From positions 4,340,001 through 4,404,000 of the forward strand of contig NZ_JAFBBZ010000001.1 in assembly GCF_016907435.1 (NCBI RefSeq): 64,000 nucleotides of DNA. Reading direction: 5' to 3'. The stretch is from Nocardioides salarius (GTDB lineage Bacteria > Actinomycetota > Actinomycetes > Propionibacteriales > Nocardioidaceae). The position numbers and the translations under genes were made by a program. This document shows positions 59,048 to 64,000 of the stretch, piece by piece. Every line of letters begins with the position of its first letter. Within the stretch, counting starts at the first letter, position 1. Under the pieces are notes generated by a model. That model did not search any database. It was not told the DNA's origin and saw only the letters and a program-made list of their open reading frames with translations.

Positions 59048-60616
59048 TCAGGCGTAGGCGCGCCCGCGCTCCTCGCGCGTCCAGAGCGTGCCGCCGCCGG
59101 CACTGACGCCCTCGGCGACCAGCTCGCGCTTGAGCACCTTGTTGGTCGCCGTCGAGGGCAGGTCGTCGTTGAGGCGCACGTAGCGCGGCCACGCCTTGGG
59201 GGACAGGTCGGGCTGGGCGGCGAGGAACTCCTCGAGCTCCTGCGGCGTGAGCCGGGCCTCGTCCTCGAGCACGATCGCGGCCATCACCTGGTCGCCGACC
59301 CGCTCGTCCGGGACGGCGTACACCGCCACCCGGCTCAGGCCCGGGAGGCGCTGCAGGATCCGCTCGATCGGCCCGGCGGCCAGGTTCTCGCCGTCCACGC
59401 GCATCCAGTCGGCGGTGCGCCCGGCGAGGTAGATCCAGCCGTCGGCGTCGCGGTAGGCCAGGTCGCCCGACCAGTACATGCCGTGGCGCATCCGCTCGTC
59501 GTCGGCCTGCGGGTCGTTGTAGTAGCCGGAGAAGTAGCCGCGGCCCTGGGTGTTGACCAGCTCGCCGACCGCCTCGTCGGCGTTGGTCAGCGCACCGTGC
59601 TCGTCGAAGACCGCGACCGGGCACTCGGTCACGCTCTCGCTGTCGTAGATCGCCACGCCGTCGGTGCCCCTGCCGACCGAGCCCAGCGGGGTGCCGTCCT
59701 CGCGCTGGATGATGATGGCCAGCTCGGTGGAGCCGAAGCCGTCGACGACGCGGCAGCCGAAGCGGCGTGCGAAGTCGTCGATGTCGCGGTCGCTGGCCTC
59801 GTTGCCGAAGGCCGCGCGCAGCGTGTTGTCGGCGTCGTCGTCGCGCTCGGGCGTGGCCAGCACGTAGGCCAGTGGCTTGCCGACGTAGTTCATGTAGGTG
59901 ACGCCGTGCTTGCGGACGTCGTCGAGGAACCGCGAGGCCGAGAAGGTGGCCGGCACCATCGTGGCGCCACAGGTCAGCGCCACCGCCCAGCCGGCGGCCA
60001 CCGCGTTGGAGTGGAACAGCGGCATCGCCAGGTAGCAGACGTCGTCGGGCCCGAGCGAGAAGCGGCCGACCAGGTCGAGGCCCGAGAAGACGGGCAGGAT
60101 GTGCGGGACCTGCACCGCCTTCGGGTCGCCGCTGGTGCCGCTGGTGAAGATCATCATCATCGTGTCCATGGCGCCGACCTCGCGGTGCGGTACCAGTGGC
60201 CCCGCCGCGGCCACCTCGTCGGCCCACCCCTCGGAGCCGACGTCGACGACGCGGGCCCCGCCGAGGTCGAGGCCCTCGACCAGCGGCAGGTGCGCGGCGT
60301 CGGTGAGGAGCACCTGGCAGTCCGCGCGGCGTACGTCGGCTGCCAGCGGCTCGCCGCGCCGGGTCGTGTTGATCCCGCACAGCACGTAGCCGCCCAGGCC
60401 TGCTCCCGCCATGGCGCGCAGCATCTCGGGGCCGTTGTCGAGCAGGGTCCCCACGTGCACCGGGCGGTCGGGGTCGAGCCCCGAGACCAGCGCCGCCGCC
60501 TCGGCCGAGGCCTCGGCCAGGTGCTGGCGCCAGGTCCAGGACCGGTCGCCGTGCACCATCGCCGGTCCGTCGTCCTCGAGGCGCTCGCGCAGCAGCTGCT
60601 GCACCGTCTCCGCCAT
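59048..60616 (-). CDS. fadD17: Acyl-CoA ligase FadD17
   Basis: A 522-residue AMP-forming ligase: MIFTSGTSGDPKAVQVPH, MPLFHSNAVAAGWAVAL, VDGFGSTELAIII, WSGDLAYRDADGWIYLAGR and TNKVLKREL with the late catalytic Lys. Size and order fadE26-fadE27-fadD17 match Rv3504-Rv3506. FadD17 activates C24 branched steroid acids in the known system. It converges on the flavin protein gene with a nine-base gap. Confidence 0.87.
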   Translation of the reverse strand: MAETVQQLLRERLEDDGPAMVHGDRSWTWRQHLAEASAEAAALVSGLDPDRPVHVGTLLDNGPEMLRAMAGAGLGGYVLCGINTTRRGEPLAADVRRADCQVLLTDAAHLPLVEGLDLGGARVVDVGSEGWADEVAAAGPLVPHREVGAMDTMMMIFTSGTSGDPKAVQVPHILPVFSGLDLVGRFSLGPDDVCYLAMPLFHSNAVAAGWAVALTCGATMVPATFSASRFLDDVRKHGVTYMNYVGKPLAYVLATPERDDDADNTLRAAFGNEASDRDIDDFARRFGCRVVDGFGSTELAIIIQREDGTPLGSVGRGTDGVAIYDSESVTECPVAVFDEHGALTNADEAVGELVNTQGRGYFSGYYNDPQADDERMRHGMYWSGDLAYRDADGWIYLAGRTADWMRVDGENLAAGPIERILQRLPGLSRVAVYAVPDERVGDQVMAAIVLEDEARLTPQELEEFLAAQPDLSPKAWPRYVRLNDDLPSTATNKVLKRELVAEGVSAGGGTLWTREERGRAYA

Positions 60617-60689
60617 GTCGTGCTCCCTCTCCCTCGGTGCTCCTGGGTGGTGCTGGTGGTGCTGGGTGGTGCCGGCCCGGGTCTGGTGA

Positions 60690-61793
60690 CTAGGCCGGCT
60701 CGGTCGCGAGTGCGCGACCGATGCTGAGTGCCTGCTCGGTGGCGCTGCCGAAGGCGAGCTCGAAGCGCTTGGCCGTCGTGAAGTAGCGGTGGGCCTCGCC
60801 GTCGAGGTCGATGCCGACGCCGCCGTGCACGTGGACGGTGGTGTGCGCCAGCCGGTGCGCGGCGTCGGCCGCCCAGAGCTTGGCGACGGCGACCTCGGTC
60901 GCGGCGGGCAGGCCCTCGGCCAGGCGCCACACCGCCGACCAGAGCACCAGGCGCTGGCCGAGCACGTCGATGTAGCCGTCGGCCAGGCGCTGCGAGACGG
61001 CCTGGAAGGTACCGATCGGGCGGCCGAACTGCTCACGGGTCTTCGCGTATCCGGCGGTCAGGTGCAGCGCGCCCTCCGTGACGCCCAGCAGCTCGGCGGC
61101 GGTGCACGCGGTCAGCAGCCGGCCCAGCCGGGTCGCCGCGTCGTCACCGGGGGTGCCGACCGCCTGCGCGGGGGCGCGGTCGAGGTCGAGCCGCGCCACC
61201 TCGTCACCGTCGCTGGTGCGCCCCGGCGCGCTGCGCAGCCCGGTGGTCCCGGCCTCGACCAGGAAGAGCCCGGCACCCTGGTCCGTGCTCGCGCTGACGA
61301 CGTACGCCGCCGCCGCCCCGCCGGCGCGCACCATCACCTTGGTGCCGCTGAGCACCCAGCCCTCGCCCTCGGGCTCGGCGCGGACGACCGGGCGCGAGGG
61401 CAGGTGGCTGCGCTCCTCGGAGACCGCGGCGGCGAGCACCGTGGTGCCGTCGGCCGCGCCGGGCAGCCAGCGGTCCTGCTGCACGCCGTCGGCGTGCTCG
61501 GCCAGCAGCAGCGCGACGGCGCCGTGGGTGGCCAGCGGCACCGGGGCGACCCGGCGGCCCACCTCGACGAGCACGCGGCACAGCTCGACGAGGCCGAGGC
61601 CGGCCCCGCCGTGCTGCTCGGGCACGGCCAGGGACAGCAGACCGGCCTCGCCGAGGGCGGCCCACAGGTCGCGGTCGAAGCGGTCGCCGGCGGCCTCGAC
61701 GGTCCTGAGGCGCTCGGTGCCGGTGCGGTCGGCGAGGATGCGGGCGGCCAGCTCGGCCGCCTCGTCCTGCTCGGGGGTGAAGGTGAAGTCCAT
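60690..61793 (-). CDS. fadE27: Acyl-CoA dehydrogenase subunit FadE27 (ChsE5-like)
   Basis: A 367-residue acyl-CoA dehydrogenase: VPEQHGGAGLGLVELCRVL, TREQFGRPIGTFQAVSQRLAD and VHGGVGIDLDGEAHRYF. It lacks the conserved SEPGxGSD loop found in FadE26, fitting the unlike subunits of alpha2-beta2 steroid dehydrogenases in which only one kind of subunit supplies the active site. Five bases downstream of fadE26, so they are cotranslated. Confidence 0.87.
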   Translation of the reverse strand: MDFTFTPEQDEAAELAARILADRTGTERLRTVEAAGDRFDRDLWAALGEAGLLSLAVPEQHGGAGLGLVELCRVLVEVGRRVAPVPLATHGAVALLLAEHADGVQQDRWLPGAADGTTVLAAAVSEERSHLPSRPVVRAEPEGEGWVLSGTKVMVRAGGAAAAYVVSASTDQGAGLFLVEAGTTGLRSAPGRTSDGDEVARLDLDRAPAQAVGTPGDDAATRLGRLLTACTAAELLGVTEGALHLTAGYAKTREQFGRPIGTFQAVSQRLADGYIDVLGQRLVLWSAVWRLAEGLPAATEVAVAKLWAADAAHRLAHTTVHVHGGVGIDLDGEAHRYFTTAKRFELAFGSATEQALSIGRALATEPA

Positions 61794-61798
61794 GGGTC

Positions 61799-62986
61799 CT
61801 ACCTCTTCGCTGCCGGCAGGCCGAGGCCCACGTAGCCGATGATGTCGCGCTGGATCTCGTTGGTGCCGCCGCCGAAGGTCATCACCAGCGCCGAGCGGTG
61901 GTAGCGCTCGAGCCGGCCCGCGAGGACCGCGCCCGCCGACCCGGCGGCCAGGCCCGCCTGGGGCCCCACGACCTCCATCAGCGAGCGGTAGACCTCGGTG
62001 GCCAGCTCGGAGCCGTAGATCTTGGTGGCCGACGCCTCGGCGGGGGACAGGTCGACGCCCTGGTCGGCGTCGGAGGCCAGTTTCCAGTTCAGCAGGGTCA
62101 GCATCTCGATGCGGGCGTGCGCCCGGCCCAGCGCGACCTGCACCCACTCGGTGTCGACGACGCGCTGCCCGTCGGGGTTCTTGGTCTCCTGGGCCCACCG
62201 GCGCACCTGCGCCAGCGACTGCACCAGCGGTGCCGACGAGGTCAGGGCGACCCGCTCGTGGTTGAGCTGGTTGGTCATCAGCGACCAGCCGCCGTTGAGC
62301 TCGCCGACGAGGTTGCCCACCGGCACCCGCACGTCCTCGTAGTAGGTGGCGCTGGTGCCGACGCCGGCCACCGTGTGCACCGGGGTGTAGGAGAAGCCGG
62401 GGGAGTCGGCCGGCACCAGGATCATCGACAGGCCCTTGTGCCTGGGCAGGTCGGGGTCGGTGCGGCAGGCCAGCCAGAGCCAGTCGGCGTACTGGATGAG
62501 CGAGGTCCACATCTTCTGGCCGTTGATCACGAACTCGTCGCCCTCGCGCACCGCCCGGGTGCGCAGCGAGGCGAGGTCGGTGCCCGAGCCGGGCTCGGAG
62601 TAGCCGATCGAGAAGTGCAGCTCGCCGGCCAGGATGCGGGGCAGGAAGTACTCCTTCTGCTCCTCGCTGCCGTAGCGCATGATCGTGGGACCGACGGTGT
62701 TGAGCGTCAGGTAGGGGATCGGCACCCCGAAGTCGGCCGCGACGTCGGTGAAGACCAGCTGGTCGACCATCGAGCGTGCCTGCCCGCCGTACTCCGCGGG
62801 CCAGCCGATGCCCAGCCAGCCGTCGCTGCCCAGCCGGCGGATCACGTCCTTGTAGACGCCGGCCTCGCCGAACTCGCCGGTCGCCGCCGACAGCCCTGCC
62901 CGCACCTCGGGGGTGACGAGCGCGGAGAAGTACTCGCGCAGCTCCTCGCGCAGGGCGAGCTGCTCGGGCTCGAGAGCCAGGTGCAT
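61799..62986 (-). CDS. fadE26: Acyl-CoA dehydrogenase subunit FadE26 (ChsE4-like)
   Basis: A 395-residue acyl-CoA dehydrogenase: GIGWPAEYGG, IGYSEPGSGTDLASLRTRAV, QKMWTSLIQYADWLWLACRTDPD, NQLNHERVAL and TFGGGTNEIQRDIIGYVGLGLP. FadE26-FadE27 dehydrogenates the eight-carbon (C27) side-chain CoA ester at the first beta-oxidation cycle. First gene of the leftward fadE26-fadE27-fadD17 operon. The ATG at 62986 is used; it is divergent from kshA across a KstR box. Confidence 0.89.
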   Translation of the reverse strand: MHLALEPEQLALREELREYFSALVTPEVRAGLSAATGEFGEAGVYKDVIRRLGSDGWLGIGWPAEYGGQARSMVDQLVFTDVAADFGVPIPYLTLNTVGPTIMRYGSEEQKEYFLPRILAGELHFSIGYSEPGSGTDLASLRTRAVREGDEFVINGQKMWTSLIQYADWLWLACRTDPDLPRHKGLSMILVPADSPGFSYTPVHTVAGVGTSATYYEDVRVPVGNLVGELNGGWSLMTNQLNHERVALTSSAPLVQSLAQVRRWAQETKNPDGQRVVDTEWVQVALGRAHARIEMLTLLNWKLASDADQGVDLSPAEASATKIYGSELATEVYRSLMEVVGPQAGLAAGSAGAVLAGRLERYHRSALVMTFGGGTNEIQRDIIGYVGLGLPAAKR

Positions 62987-63061
62987 GGTGGGTCTCCGCT
63001 TCGGTGGGGTCCCGCTCGCCGGGGTCGCGACGGGTGTGGCTGGCGCCACACTGGAGAAAAC

Positions 63062-63075
63062 TATAACCTGTTCTC
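63062..63075. promoter_or_regulatory. KstR operator between fadE26 and kshA
   Basis: TATAACCTGTTCTC fits the AACnnGTT core and first T, with C instead of A at the end. It is the least palindromic of the boxes but lies in the expected divergent gap. Confidence 0.75.
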
Positions 63076-63108
63076 GTTTTGGTCCACCGACACGACTGGA
63101 GAGACGCC

Positions 63109-64000
63109 ATGAGCGGGACGACCAGCAGCACCCCCCGCCTCCTCGACCGGGGCACCGCACCCGACCGCTACGCGCGCGGGTGGCACTGCCTGGGACTGGC
63201 GAGCACCTTCGCCGACGGCCTGCCGCACCGCGTCCAGGGCTTCGGCGGCCAGCTGGTCGTCTGGCAGGACTCCCAGGGCGGGCTGAACGTGCTCGACTCC
63301 TACTGCCGCCACATGGGCGGGGACCTCTCGCAGGGCAGCGTGAAGGGCGACGAGATCGCCTGCCCCTTCCACGACTGGCGCTGGGGCGGCGACGGGCGCT
63401 GCAAGTCCATCCCCTACGCCAAGCGCGTGCCGCTGCGGGCCCGCACCCAGCGGTACGCCACGGAGGTCCGCAACGGCCAGCTGCTGATCTGGCACGACCC
63501 CGAGGGCTCCGCCCCCGACCACGACCTGCTGCCGCCCGAGCTGCCCGGGATCGGCACCGACGCCTACACCGACTGGGCCTGGGAGGTCGTGCCCATCGAG
63601 GGCTCCAACTGCCGCGAGCTCATCGACAACGTCGTCGACATGGCGCACTTCTACTACGTGCACCTGTCGTTCCCGACCAGCTTCCGCAACGTGTTCGAGG
63701 GGCCGCGGGCCACGCAGTACATGGAGTCCAAGGGCCGCCCCGACGTGAGCGGCGGCTACGGCGACGAGGACCTCTTCCTGAGGTCCGAGGCGACCTACTA
63801 CGGACCGTCGTACATGATCAACTGGCTCGACGTGGACTACAAGGGCTTCCGCACCGAGGTCGTGCTGATCAACTGCCACGTGCCGACCGGGCCCGACTCC
63901 TTCACCCTCCAGTACGGCATCTCGGTCAAGAAGCCCGACGGGCTCGACGAGGCCACCGCGCAGTTCATCGCCGCGAAGTACGCCGACATGTTCGGCAGCG
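63109..64000 (+). CDS. kshA: 3-ketosteroid 9-alpha-hydroxylase oxygenase KshA (cut by window edge)
   Basis: The first 297 residues are visible; family members have about 386. Rieske [2Fe-2S] ligands are Cys66/His68 (YCRHMGG) and Cys85/His88 (CPFHDW). The mononuclear iron region is ELIDNVVDMAHFYYVHLSFP. KshA 9-alpha-hydroxylates 3-ketosteroids; together with KstD this causes ring B to open. KshB, its reductase, is not in the window. The ATG is preceded by GGAGAG at 63098-63103. Confidence 0.93.
   Translation, partial: MSGTTSSTPRLLDRGTAPDRYARGWHCLGLASTFADGLPHRVQGFGGQLVVWQDSQGGLNVLDSYCRHMGGDLSQGSVKGDEIACPFHDWRWGGDGRCKSIPYAKRVPLRARTQRYATEVRNGQLLIWHDPEGSAPDHDLLPPELPGIGTDAYTDWAWEVVPIEGSNCRELIDNVVDMAHFYYVHLSFPTSFRNVFEGPRATQYMESKGRPDVSGGYGDEDLFLRSEATYYGPSYMINWLDVDYKGFRTEVVLINCHVPTGPDSFTLQYGISVKKPDGLDEATAQFIAAKYADMFGS

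Overview
This is very GC-rich actinobacterial DNA with short intergenic gaps, many GTG starts and frequent four-base ATGA/GTGA gene overlaps. Gene content and the intergenic repeat style suggest Nocardioides or a close relative; that assignment is inference from reading, without a database search. No rRNA, tRNA, CRISPR array, prophage or classical insertion sequence was seen.

The core is a large aerobic sterol/steroid catabolic locus equivalent to the KstR regulon of Mycobacterium and Rhodococcus. The TetR repressor KstR is encoded at 8698-9312. Fourteen matches to its operator (TnnAACnnGTTnnA) lie in front of the catabolic operons. Side-chain activation and oxidation genes are two tandem CYP125-family P450s (45257-47730), a ferredoxin and ferredoxin reductase (5272-6477), acyl-CoA ligases FadD19, FadD17 and a FadD8-like enzyme, acyl-CoA dehydrogenases FadE26/FadE27, FadE34 and a fused ChsE1-ChsE2, hydratases EchA19, Hsd4B and ChsH1/ChsH2, Hsd4A, thiolase FadA5, aldolase Ltp2, and Ltp3/Ltp4 with a DUF35 partner and an F420-type oxidoreductase. 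Ring-opening genes are KstD, KshA (cut by the right edge), HsaA, HsaB, HsaC, HsaD, HsaF and HsaG. HsaE and KshB are not in the window.

Layout: 1-4265 is a leftward operon coupling a GAF-PP2C phosphatase, a STAS protein and an RsbW-like kinase to a membrane glycosyltransferase and a secreted protein, followed by a response regulator. 5250-9312 is the redox/SDR operon and kstR. 9374-13260 is an unexplained glycosyltransferase/methyltransferase/prenyltransferase-like cassette next to KstR boxes. 13280-15386 is fadE34. 15436-19465 is a cluster of three response regulators and one MASE1 histidine kinase. 19462-22234 is a lipase and wax ester/triacylglycerol synthase pair around a KstR box. 22244-27030 is the chsE-chsH-ltp2 operon. 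27040-32287 holds unrelated housekeeping-type genes. 32303-40676 is the ring-degradation region. 40693-43951 holds a PHP hydrolase, a sulfotransferase-like gene and a DUF559 nuclease gene bracketed by a 73-bp inverted repeat. 43963-64000 is the second side-chain region, interrupted at 52842-53700 by a 140-bp tandem repeat array with a 420-bp higher-order period.

The points most worth a second look are the DUF559 gene with its structured inverted repeats, the tandem repeat array between two KstR-controlled genes, the fused chsE1-chsE2 combined with a split chsH2, the KstR-linked glycoconjugate-like cassette, and the response regulator carrying a histidine-kinase-like phosphorylation helix.
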